NCBI GenBank assembly: GCA_002787405.1
Contig: PCWQ01000008.1
Coordinates: forward strand, 1 to 52,123
Reading direction: 5' to 3'
Length of the DNA stretch: 52,123 nt
DNA from: Candidatus Komeilibacteria bacterium CG11_big_fil_rev_8_21_14_0_20_36_20
GTDB taxonomy: Bacteria; Patescibacteriota; Patescibacteriia; UBA1558; GWA2-36-10
Under the pieces are notes generated by a model, which saw nothing but the letters and a program-made list of their open reading frames with translations, was not told where the DNA came from and did no database searches. Below are positions 28,769 to 35,646 of this stretch, piece by piece. Made by a program: the position numbers and the translations under genes. Positions within the stretch are counted from its first letter, which is position 1; every line of letters begins with the position of its first letter.

Positions 28769-29062
28769 ATGAAATTTAGTAAAGCAGAAGTATTGAATTT
28801 AGCCAATTTGGCTAAACTAAAATTAAATAAAGAAGAAGTTTCTTTATACCAAAAACAACTAAAAGATGTTTTGATTTATGTTAATAAAATTAAAGAATTA
28901 AAGTTAAATAAAATCAAAGAGAGTTTGACTGGCGTAGCTGAGGCCAACCGCGAACTTCGTTCGGATAAAGTCAGGTCTTCTCAGCCGGAGATTATCGGTC
29001 AAGCTTGTCAGATTAATGACAGCTATATGGTTGCTCCTTCGGTTTTTGATAAAGAAGAGTAA
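28769..29062 (+). CDS. gatC: GatC subunit of Asp/Glu-tRNA amidotransferase
   Basis: 97 aa, typical length. It has the GatC pattern LANLAKLKLNKEEVSLYQKQLKDVLIYVNKIKEL and a C-terminal LRSDKV. GatC is the small wrapping subunit of the GatCAB complex that converts Glu-tRNA(Gln), and often Asp-tRNA(Asn), to the amide. It starts 2 bp after ligA and ends 1 bp before gatA. Confidence 0.95.
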   Translation: MKFSKAEVLNLANLAKLKLNKEEVSLYQKQLKDVLIYVNKIKELKLNKIKESLTGVAEANRELRSDKVRSSQPEIIGQACQINDSYMVAPSVFDKEE

Positions 29063-29063
29063 G

Positions 29064-30509
29064 ATGAAAAATATAGATTTAGAAAATTTAAACATTGAAA
29101 ATATTCAACAATGCTTGCGGCAAAGAAAATTTTCCAGTGGGGAGCTCACTAATGCTTACTTGCAGAAGATTAAAGCTGACGAGACCAATGCTTTTATTTC
29201 CATTAATGAAAACGCTGTAGCAGAAGCCAAGCAAGCTGACGAGAAAATTTTAAAAGGTGAAACTACGCCTTTGACGGGCGTGCCTTTAGCAGTTAAGGAT
29301 ATTATTTTAGTAAAAGGTTTAGCGGCTACCGCTGCTTCCAAGATGTTGGAAAATTATACCGCCAGCTATACAGCCACAGCAGTTAAGCGTTTACAGGATG
29401 CAGGGATGGTTATTCTAGGTAAGACCAACTGTGATGAATTTGCTATGGGCTCTTCTAATGAAAATTCATTTTTTGGGCCAGTTTTAAATCCCTATGATAA
29501 AGAGAGAGTAGCTGGTGGTTCTTCGGGAGGTTCGGCCGCGGCAGTAGCTGGTAATTTAGCTCCGGTAGCTTTAGGGACTGACACCGGCGGCTCAATTCGA
29601 CAGCCAGCTTCTTTTTGTGGCGTGGTCGGATTAAAGCCGACTTATGGGCGAATTTCCCGCTATGGTTCCATGGCTATGGCTTCATCTTTAGATCAGATCG
29701 GACCGCTAGGCAAGACAGTAAAAGATTTGGCTTATCTCTTACAATATATGGCTGGAGTGGATGATAAAGATGCCACTAGCGCGCAGGTTAAATTGCCTGA
29801 TTATTCTTTAGCTTTGGAAGCTGACGCTACTAAATTACGTTTAGGACTGCCTCAGGAATATTTTAGCGGCTCAATAGATAGTTATGTTAGCCAAAGTATT
29901 GAGAGGGTTGTAAAATTATTAGAAGAGAAAGGATTCATAATTGAGAAAGTCAATTTGCCAAATACGGATTATGCTCTGGCGGCTTATTATTTGTTGATGC
30001 CGGCAGAAGTTAGCTCTAATTTAGCTCGTTTTGATGGTTTGCTTTATGGTCTAGCCGGCCAGAAGGAAATGAGTTTGGATCAATGGTATAAAGAGGTGCG
30101 TAGTCAGGGTTTTGGTGCTGAAACAAAAAGAAGGATTATTCTCGGCACGTATATTTTGTCAGCTGGCTATTATGACGCTTATTATAAACAAGCCCAGAAA
30201 CTAAGAACTTTAATCAAACAGGATTTTGTTGAAGTTTTTAAGAAGGTTGACGTTTTAATTACGCCATCCACACCAACCACTGCTTTTGCTGTTGGCGAAA
30301 AGACACAAGATCCTTTACAGATGTACCTCTCTGATGTTTTTACTGTCGGAGCCAATATTGCTGGTATTTGTGGCTTATCATTGCCGATTGGATTTGATAA
30401 AAATAATTTACCAATTGGTCTGCAGCTTTTAGCAGAACCATTTGCTGAAGACAAATTATTTACTTTGGGTCATTTTATAGAAAATTTATTAATCAATAAT
30501 ATAAAGTAA
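29064..30509 (+). CDS. gatA: GatA amidase subunit of Asp/Glu-tRNA amidotransferase
   Basis: 481 aa from the ATG at 29064; the track start at 29016 lies inside gatC. Amidase signature GGSSGGSAAAVAGNLAPVALGTDTGGSIRQPA contains the catalytic Ser-cisSer-Lys triad, with the lysine in VPLAVKDIILVKG. It releases ammonia from glutamine for transfer by GatB. No gatB is in the window, so the complex is encoded at two sites. Confidence 0.97.
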   Translation: MKNIDLENLNIENIQQCLRQRKFSSGELTNAYLQKIKADETNAFISINENAVAEAKQADEKILKGETTPLTGVPLAVKDIILVKGLAATAASKMLENYTASYTATAVKRLQDAGMVILGKTNCDEFAMGSSNENSFFGPVLNPYDKERVAGGSSGGSAAAVAGNLAPVALGTDTGGSIRQPASFCGVVGLKPTYGRISRYGSMAMASSLDQIGPLGKTVKDLAYLLQYMAGVDDKDATSAQVKLPDYSLALEADATKLRLGLPQEYFSGSIDSYVSQSIERVVKLLEEKGFIIEKVNLPNTDYALAAYYLLMPAEVSSNLARFDGLLYGLAGQKEMSLDQWYKEVRSQGFGAETKRRIILGTYILSAGYYDAYYKQAQKLRTLIKQDFVEVFKKVDVLITPSTPTTAFAVGEKTQDPLQMYLSDVFTVGANIAGICGLSLPIGFDKNNLPIGLQLLAEPFAEDKLFTLGHFIENLLINNIK

Positions 30510-31279
30510 TGGATAATAAAAGTAAAATAAGAGCCAGAATGGCTGATGCCGTTGCTTATAGTTATTATAAAAAATGGTATCAGAGATGGTGGGGGAAAGT
30601 AGCGGGTATTCTTTTTATATTAGTAATTATTGGGATGATTTATTTAGTGGCACTGGTGATTAGTAATGTTAGCCATTTAAATAAAGGAGAAATTTTTGAT
30701 CCGCAGTCTGGTTTTTGGATTTCCGCTGAAAAATTTGAAGAAGGGCAAAAAGTATTTACTGATATAGTAACCGAAGATGATCCTTGGCTTGGTTCGAACG
30801 AGCCAGTGGTTTATGTTGTGGTTTATGAGTCATTTGGCTGTCCTTTTTGCAAAGAAAGCCAAGTTTATATTAAACAAATGTTGTCTAAATTTGGCAGTAT
30901 TGTTCGTTATATTGTCAAAGATTTCCCTACTGAAGGGTTGCACCCAGGAGTTTTTGATGCTCATCTAGCGGCTGCTTGCGCTAAAGAACAAGGTAGATAT
31001 TGGGATTACGCTGATATTTTGTTTCAAAATCAGGGGAGTTTTGCAAAGACGGACTTAAAAAAATATGCTAAAAACATTGGTTTAAGTGAGGAGCAGTTTA
31101 ATAATTGTCTAGATACTGAAAAATATAGTCAGGAGATCCGACAAGACTATGCTAGTGGTGTCCAAGCCGGTGTAGTTGGCACACCCAGTTATATTATTAA
31201 CGATAATTTAATTCCAGGAGTGATTACTTATGACATTTGGGAGGAGATGATCGGTTTTATAATTAAGGGTGAATATTAG
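30509..31279 (+). CDS. DsbA-like thiol oxidoreductase, membrane-anchored
   Basis: 256 aa. One N-terminal transmembrane segment (about 28-52) is followed by a thioredoxin-fold DsbA domain with active site CPFC (in ESFGCPFCKESQ) and cis-proline loop GVVGTPSYII. It is predicted to act outside the membrane, forming disulfides in exported proteins. The many cysteine-rich pilins and surface proteins here are obvious substrates. Its ATG overlaps the gatA stop by one base. Confidence 0.92.
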   Translation: MDNKSKIRARMADAVAYSYYKKWYQRWWGKVAGILFILVIIGMIYLVALVISNVSHLNKGEIFDPQSGFWISAEKFEEGQKVFTDIVTEDDPWLGSNEPVVYVVVYESFGCPFCKESQVYIKQMLSKFGSIVRYIVKDFPTEGLHPGVFDAHLAAACAKEQGRYWDYADILFQNQGSFAKTDLKKYAKNIGLSEEQFNNCLDTEKYSQEIRQDYASGVQAGVVGTPSYIINDNLIPGVITYDIWEEMIGFIIKGEY

Positions 31280-31281
31280 AA

Positions 31282-32091
31282 ATGTTTTTTTGGCAAAGTT
31301 ATTTACCTCAACCCATATTATTTTCAGTTGGCCCATTTTCAGTACACTGGTATGGGTTGATTTTAGTAGTAGCTATTTTAGTTGGGGGTTTATTTATCCA
31401 GCGCAATTTACTTAAAAATTCAATTATAACAAAAAAACAAGTTGAAGATTTGTTTTTTTATTTAGTTATCTTTGGTTTGATTAGCGCCCGGCTGGGGCAT
31501 GTTATTTTTTTCAATTTAAATTATTATCTTCATCATTTAGCAGATGTTCTGAAAGTTTGGCAGGGTGGCTTGTCTATTCAGGGTGCGATTTTAGGCGGTT
31601 TAATTACTTTATTTTTCTGGTCAAAAAAACACCAAGTTAATATTTGGTGTTTAGCCGATAAATTGACCCCAGCCCTTTTACTCGGTCAGATTATTGGTCG
31701 CTGGGGTAATTATTTTAATCAAGAGCTTTTTGGTCAGCCGACTGATAGTTGGATAGGCATTCCCATTAGTCTGGCCAATCGGCCAATCGGTTTTGGGCAA
31801 TTTAGTTATTTTCAGCCAGTTTTTTTCTATGAAGGTTTGCTCAATTTGATTTTGTTTATAATACTTATTTGGTTAGGAAAAAAAGACAAGCTCAAGACCG
31901 GTTTAATAACTCTTTTGTATTTGACTAGTTATTCTTTGATTCGTTTCCTGATGGAATTTATTCGCATTGATGAGACTCCAGTAATTTTGGGCTGGCGTTT
32001 ACCGCAGTTGCTTAGCTTGATAATAGTAGTCGTTGGTTTGCTGTTGTTGTTTAGCTTGTATTTAAAACCCTTGTCAAAATTGAAGAAATAA
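31282..32091 (+). CDS. lgt: Prolipoprotein diacylglyceryl transferase
   Basis: 269 aa, polytopic (about seven transmembrane segments). It has the N-terminal VHWYGLILV block and the Lgt signature GRWGNYFNQELFG. It attaches diacylglycerol to lipobox cysteines in the membrane. It starts 2 bp after the DsbA-like gene. The promoter of tRNA-Asp overlaps its last codons. Confidence 0.95.
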   Translation: MFFWQSYLPQPILFSVGPFSVHWYGLILVVAILVGGLFIQRNLLKNSIITKKQVEDLFFYLVIFGLISARLGHVIFFNLNYYLHHLADVLKVWQGGLSIQGAILGGLITLFFWSKKHQVNIWCLADKLTPALLLGQIIGRWGNYFNQELFGQPTDSWIGIPISLANRPIGFGQFSYFQPVFFYEGLLNLILFIILIWLGKKDKLKTGLITLLYLTSYSLIRFLMEFIRIDETPVILGWRLPQLLSLIIVVVGLLLLFSLYLKPLSKLKK

Positions 32092-32099
32092 TATATACT
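32071..32099 (+). promoter_or_regulatory. Promoter of tRNA-Asp, overlapping the 3' end of lgt
   Basis: TTGTCA (32071-32076), a 17-base spacer and TATACT (32094-32099). The predicted start is near 32106, about 100 bases before the mature tRNA, so the precursor would carry a long 5' leader. Confidence 0.7.
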
Positions 32100-32167
32100 A
32101 CTCAAGTCAAAGTTTTGGAATTAGCTCTGCACTTGTTTGCTGAGGAGGTAACTTCACACATAATTAG

Positions 32168-32185
32168 CTTCGCTCATTAGCGAGG
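32168..32185. other. GCGAG-type hairpin in the tRNA-Asp leader
   Basis: CTTCGCT-CATT-AGCGAGG forms a 7-bp stem (one G-U). Similar GC-rich 'CTTCGC...GCGAGG' sequence recurs at 32963-33003 on the other side of the kinase gene, with looser echoes near 32300 and 50150-50220. It may be a dispersed small repeat. Confidence 0.45.
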
Positions 32186-32204
32186 CAAGCAGTTGGTTTC
32201 TTGT

Positions 32205-32281
32205 GGGGTGGTAGTTCAGTTGGTTAGAACGCCTGCCTGTCACGCAGGAGGTCGAGGGTTCAAGTCCCTTCCATCCCGCCA
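32205..32281 (+). tRNA. tRNA-Asp (anticodon GUC)
   Basis: 77 bases with encoded CCA (32279-32281). Acceptor GGGGTGG pairs with CCATCCC (one G-U), discriminator G. The D arm is GTTCAGTTGGTTAGAAC, the anticodon stem-loop GCCTGCCTGTCACGCAGG gives GUC, and the T loop is TTCAAGT. It closely resembles the standard bacterial tRNA-Asp. Confidence 0.97.
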
Positions 32282-32380
32282 GCCTGACTGCCTGTCCCGT
32301 TAGCGAGTGAAACGAGCGATAGTAGGATTTTGCTGGATTTCGGGGGTTGTAAATGCTATGATCATTTATGATCTCCTTAG

Positions 32381-32418
32381 ACGGGTTGGTTTGTTACGAA
32401 AACCAGCCCGTATTTTTT
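32381..32418 (+). terminator. Intrinsic terminator downstream of tRNA-Asp
   Basis: ACGGGTTGGTTT pairs over 12 bp (one G-U) with AAACCAGCCCGT around GTTACGA, followed by ATTTTTT. A small palindrome GATCAT-TT-ATGATC lies just upstream at 32360-32373. The stretch from 32282 to here holds no gene. Confidence 0.88.
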
Positions 32419-32449
32419 ATGGCTTTTTATCGCCATTTCGGAGATTTTT

Positions 32450-32458
32450 TGATAGAAT
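32450..32458 (+). promoter_or_regulatory. Extended -10 promoter of the P-loop kinase gene
   Basis: TGATAGAAT (32450-32458) ends seven bases before the ATG at 32465, so the predicted transcription start coincides with the A of the start codon (leaderless mRNA). No -35 is evident. Confidence 0.5.
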
Positions 32459-32464
32459 AACTTT

Positions 32465-32950
32465 ATGAGCTATTTAGTAATTATTAGAGGACCACTTGGA
32501 GCCGGCAAAACTACTATCGCTAAAAAACTTGCCCCTAAAATAAAAGGCAAGTATATTTCGGTTGATGATATTCTTAGAATATACAAATTAGGATATGACA
32601 CTGAAGATGGCAATATTTCTCAAAAAAGTTTTTTAAAAACAAATGAAGTTCTAGCTCCCAAAGCTAAAAAATTTTTAGATAAAAACATACCAGTGATTTT
32701 TGATGGTAATTTTTATTGGCCATCACATATTGACGATTTAGCGCAAAGATTAAAAGTAAAACATTATATTTTCACTATGCATGTGCCGCTAGAAGTGTGT
32801 ATTAAACGAGATAAAGATAGAGATAAAACCTATGGCGTTGAAGCGGCTAAGGCAGTTTACAAAAGGTCAGTAGCACTTCAGCGGGGTATTATTATTGATA
32901 CTCTGCAACCTGAAGATGATACTGTTGAACAAATTATTTCTTTTTTGTAA
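32465..32950 (+). CDS. Small P-loop kinase / AAA_33-like ATPase
   Basis: 161 aa. The Walker A motif is GPLGAGKTTIAKKLA at the N-terminus, followed by YISVDDILR in the position of the acceptor-binding Asp of zeta-toxin/polynucleotide-kinase-like proteins, VIFDGNFYWP (Walker B-like strand) and an Arg-rich lid (KRDKDRDKTYG). It is a member of the broad nucleoside/zeta-like kinase group; the substrate cannot be told from sequence. It stands alone between two GC-rich hairpins and has its own promoter, which hints at independent acquisition. No antitoxin-like partner is seen. Confidence 0.75.
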   Translation: MSYLVIIRGPLGAGKTTIAKKLAPKIKGKYISVDDILRIYKLGYDTEDGNISQKSFLKTNEVLAPKAKKFLDKNIPVIFDGNFYWPSHIDDLAQRLKVKHYIFTMHVPLEVCIKRDKDRDKTYGVEAAKAVYKRSVALQRGIIIDTLQPEDDTVEQIISFL

Positions 32951-32962
32951 TAAAATATAACT

Positions 32963-33003
32963 TCGCCTCTTAGGCCCGCTTCGCCAGCGTAATAGCGAGG
33001 CGA
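32963..33003. other. GCGAG-type hairpin downstream of the kinase gene
   Basis: TCGCCTC (32963-32969) pairs with GAGGCGA (32997-33003) across a GC-rich loop. It resembles the hairpin at 32168-32185, so the two bracket the tRNA-Asp and kinase genes. It has no T-tract, so it is not a clear terminator. Confidence 0.45.
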
Positions 33004-33012
33004 GCGATTGTT

Positions 33013-33021
33013 TGGTATAAT
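33013..33021 (+). promoter_or_regulatory. Extended -10 promoter of the LamG protein gene
   Basis: TGGTATAAT (33013-33021). The predicted start is near 33028, about 25 bases before the ATG at 33053. No -35 is seen and no Shine-Dalgarno in the leader. Confidence 0.6.
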
Positions 33022-33052
33022 ATAATTATACTTATTAATTAACAATTATTTT

Positions 33053-34357
33053 ATGAAAAAAACAAGAATTCTAATCTTCATTATTACAGTCATAGTATTC
33101 ACTACTGTATCATCTATAACAGTTAAAGCTATTAATAATGAAGTTATTAATGAAGATGTAGTTGACGATTCAGTTATTGACTCAAGTAATGTAGAAAAAA
33201 ATACTATTCTTCATTACAATTTTGACCAAGCTGCTTTATCTATAAGTGATGTCCAAGATATATCTGGAAACGGACATATTGGCAAAGGCGTGGGTCTTGA
33301 ATATGGTAAAGGTTCTAGTGGTCAGGGCCTGATGCTTGATCGTAATAAAGTAAGATACGTCAGAGTGGAACATTCAGATGATTTTAATTTAAAAACGTTT
33401 TCTATTGAAGCTGACGTAAAATTTAATCTTCCAGAAGAAGATTGGCCATTTGGTTATCAAACTATAGCTTCAATAGAAGGACAGTACATTTTAAGAGCTG
33501 GGCATGGTCGCGGTGAAGGGCGTGCTGATACTAGTTTTTTCTCAGCTATTTTATTCTATAGGCAAGGTCATATTATATCTGTGAATCTTTGGGAAGATGA
33601 GTTTAAATTTGAGCCAGACAGATGGTATAGTATAAAATATATCTATGATGGAGAATATATAAAATTATTTGTTGATAATAATCTTATAGAAAAGAAATCA
33701 GCTCCTATTACTCAATATACACCAGTTTATTCATCAAATCCTTTATATATCGGTAATCATAAAATGGGATCTGGCCCAGGAAATCCCGGTCTTTTTGATG
33801 CATTTATTGGCACTATTGATAATTTTAGAATTTCTTCAATCAGCGTTGAAGGTTTAGAAGCTGATGAAGATATAGATGAAGAGGTTGATAATGTTATTGA
33901 AAAACCAGCTCCAATTGATAATGTGCTTACTAATAAATTAAAAGGAAAGATATTATTGCAAGTAGAGGATCGTGGACAAGCCTGGTATGTTAAACCAGAT
34001 AGTGGAAAAAGAGTTTATATGCAGGACGGTAAAGCGGCCTATAATCTTATGAGGAATGAAGGATTAGGAATTACTAATACAAATTTAAATAAAATACCGA
34101 TTGGTACAATAGATAAATCGCAAGGTGTTAATTCAGATAATGGTTTATCAAATCAATTAAAAAAAGATAATTCTTTAGTTAATAAAGTAAAAGGTAAAAT
34201 TCTTTTGCAAGTAGAAGAAAAAGGAGAGGCGTGGTATGTAAATCCAGATGATGGCAAGAGGTATTATATGAAAGATGGTGATTCAGCATATCAGGTAATG
34301 AAATTTTTGAGCTTAGGCATTAATAATTCTAATCTTGAAAAAATCGCAGAAGATTAA
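33053..34357 (+). CDS. Secreted LamG-domain protein with two C-terminal 'GKILLQVE' modules
   Basis: 434 aa. An N-terminal signal or anchor helix (about 6-26) precedes a LamG/concanavalin-like domain (about 55-270: ILHYNFDQAAL, SIEADVKFNL, LYIGNHKMGS...FDAFIGTIDNFRIS), which in other proteins binds glycans. Two copies of a ~50-residue module follow: KGKILLQVEDRGQAWYVKP...GITNTNLNKIP and KGKILLQVEEKGEAWYVNP...GINNSNLEKIA. That module recurs at the C-termini of Patescibacteria exported proteins and probably binds cell wall or polymer; this is inference. It is monocistronic, with its own promoter and terminator. Confidence 0.8.
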   Translation: MKKTRILIFIITVIVFTTVSSITVKAINNEVINEDVVDDSVIDSSNVEKNTILHYNFDQAALSISDVQDISGNGHIGKGVGLEYGKGSSGQGLMLDRNKVRYVRVEHSDDFNLKTFSIEADVKFNLPEEDWPFGYQTIASIEGQYILRAGHGRGEGRADTSFFSAILFYRQGHIISVNLWEDEFKFEPDRWYSIKYIYDGEYIKLFVDNNLIEKKSAPITQYTPVYSSNPLYIGNHKMGSGPGNPGLFDAFIGTIDNFRISSISVEGLEADEDIDEEVDNVIEKPAPIDNVLTNKLKGKILLQVEDRGQAWYVKPDSGKRVYMQDGKAAYNLMRNEGLGITNTNLNKIPIGTIDKSQGVNSDNGLSNQLKKDNSLVNKVKGKILLQVEEKGEAWYVNPDDGKRYYMKDGDSAYQVMKFLSLGINNSNLEKIAED

Positions 34358-34412
34358 ATATCAAAATTTTGAGTTGCAGATGGAGATTTGATTAGACATT
34401 TTTTAACTTAAC

Positions 34413-34439
34413 AAAAAATCCGCCACGGGCGGGTTTTTT
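34413..34439. terminator. Bidirectional intrinsic terminator
   Basis: AAAAAATCCGCC-ACG-GGCGGGTTTTTT is a 12-bp stem (one G-U) with A- and T-runs on either side, so it can act on both strands. It lies between the LamG gene (+) and the convergent zinc-ribbon gene (-). Confidence 0.9.
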
Positions 34440-34472
34440 GTTTATAATTTACTTTTAAATTTAAAAGTTTTT

Positions 34473-34634
34473 CTATCGTCTAGTTGGTCTTTTTTTGCGA
34501 TAACAGTCTCGACAGAAAATTGGTCGTTCACCATCTGGTTCAAAAGGAAGTTGGGTAATTTCAGCACCGCATTCAGCGCATTCCCAGTGACCTTCAACCA
34601 TTGGCCTTTGACCAAAATTTTGTTGATTGTCCAT
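34473..34634 (-). CDS. 53-aa zinc-ribbon protein (CxxC...CxxC), missing from the ORF track
   Basis: 53 aa read from the ATG at 34634 to the TAG at 34473-34475. Residues 19-22 are CAEC and 41-44 are CRDC. The core is CAECGAEITQLPFEPDGERP followed by IFCRDCYRKKRPTRR, a compact zinc ribbon with a basic tail that suggests nucleic-acid or ribosome contact. Small CxxC ribbons with an LPFxP motif recur in CPR genomes; the function is not established. It faces the bidirectional terminator at 34413-34439 and was missed because of its length. The frame is uninterrupted and the four cysteines are correctly spaced. Confidence 0.85.
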   Translation of the reverse strand: MDNQQNFGQRPMVEGHWECAECGAEITQLPFEPDGERPIFCRDCYRKKRPTRR

Positions 34635-34800
34635 ATTTAGTTGGTCTTTTTCTGTATTTTGTAAAATTTAATAAAAATTTAACAAAATATCTTAATTAAT
34701 TAGTGGTTATAGAATAGCATATTTTTAACATTTTGGCAAGGGCTTTGACGGAAATTATTCCATTAATCTTACATCAGTTATCGCCTGATTCTGACTTTTT

Positions 34801-34809
34801 TGCTATAAT
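34801..34809 (+). promoter_or_regulatory. Extended -10 promoter of the VIT1-type transporter gene
   Basis: TGCTATAAT (34801-34809) ends seven bases before the ATG at 34816, so the predicted start site is the start codon itself. No -35 is evident. The rest of 34635-34800 holds no gene that I can see. Confidence 0.55.
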
Positions 34810-34815
34810 TATGAT

Positions 34816-35532
34816 ATGCAGGAAATACCAAAAAGGTCAGATTTTATCCATCATCAGAATTCCAGATTAGTTTCCGGTATTCGGGAGATTGTTTTTGGTT
34901 CGCAAGATGGAATGGTGTCCACTTTAGGCGCTTTAGTGGGTATAGCTATTGGCACACATAACCAATTCACTGTTGTCCTGGCTGGTTTAGTGATTATCGC
35001 AGTTGAGTCAATCTCGATGGGGGTTGGCTCTTATTTATCTCATAAATCTGTTAGAGAGGTTGAAAAAAGAAAATTGTACGAGGAGCAAATAGAAATAGAG
35101 AAATATCCGGAAGCGGAAAAACTGGAATTGATTGATATCTACATCAAAGACGGCTGGCCGGGAAAAGTCGCTCGACAGATAGTAGAGATTATTGCCAAAG
35201 ATGATAACTTATTACTAAAAGAAATGGCTTATCGGGAATTAAGAATTATTCCTGATCACCAGTCCAGTCCTTTCCGCCAAAGTATTTTTATGTTTGTTTC
35301 CTATGTTGTCGGAGGGGTTATACCAATCTTACCTTATTTGTTGTTACCAATAACGGTGGCTATTATTTATTCTATTATTATTACTTTTTTTGGATTATTT
35401 ATTTTGGGTATAGTTACCACAAAGTTTACTAAGCGTATTTGGTGGTGGTCTGGTTTGGAAATGTTGCTCCTGGCTGGTTCGGCCACTGTAGTGGGCTATT
35501 TGATTGGCAAATTTGCCAGCGCTATTGTCTAA
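34816..35532 (+). CDS. VIT1/CCC1 family metal transporter
   Basis: 238 aa. The family signature REIVFGSQDGMVSTLGALVGIAIG is in the first membrane region, then EVISIS-type helix AVESISMGVGSYLSHKS, a cytoplasmic charged domain with metal-ligand-like Glu residues (EKRKLYEEQIEIEKYPEAEK), and three more transmembrane segments. Relatives move iron or manganese out of the cytoplasm. It stands alone with its own promoter; the true substrate is unknown. Confidence 0.9.
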   Translation: MQEIPKRSDFIHHQNSRLVSGIREIVFGSQDGMVSTLGALVGIAIGTHNQFTVVLAGLVIIAVESISMGVGSYLSHKSVREVEKRKLYEEQIEIEKYPEAEKLELIDIYIKDGWPGKVARQIVEIIAKDDNLLLKEMAYRELRIIPDHQSSPFRQSIFMFVSYVVGGVIPILPYLLLPITVAIIYSIIITFFGLFILGIVTTKFTKRIWWWSGLEMLLLAGSATVVGYLIGKFASAIV

Positions 35533-35586
35533 CAAAATAATATATTTAGCTAGAGTTTGTTTGGCAGTTTAGTTCAATAATGGTAA

Positions 35587-35615
35587 TTGTTTTTTGTCGG
35601 GGGAAATGATAAAAT
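35587..35615 (+). promoter_or_regulatory. Promoter of the MacAB-like exporter operon
   Basis: TTGTTT (35587-35592), a 17-base spacer and TAAAAT (35610-35615) with TGA in front (extended -10). The following gene has a real ribosome site, AGGTGA (35637-35642), four bases before its ATG. Confidence 0.65.
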
Positions 35616-35646
35616 TACACAATATTATTAAATAATAGGTGACATC

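Noticed and set aside
32465-32950. Zeta-toxin of a toxin-antitoxin pair
   Set aside because: P-loop and Asp positions are compatible with the wider kinase group, but there is no adjacent antitoxin gene and the length is short.
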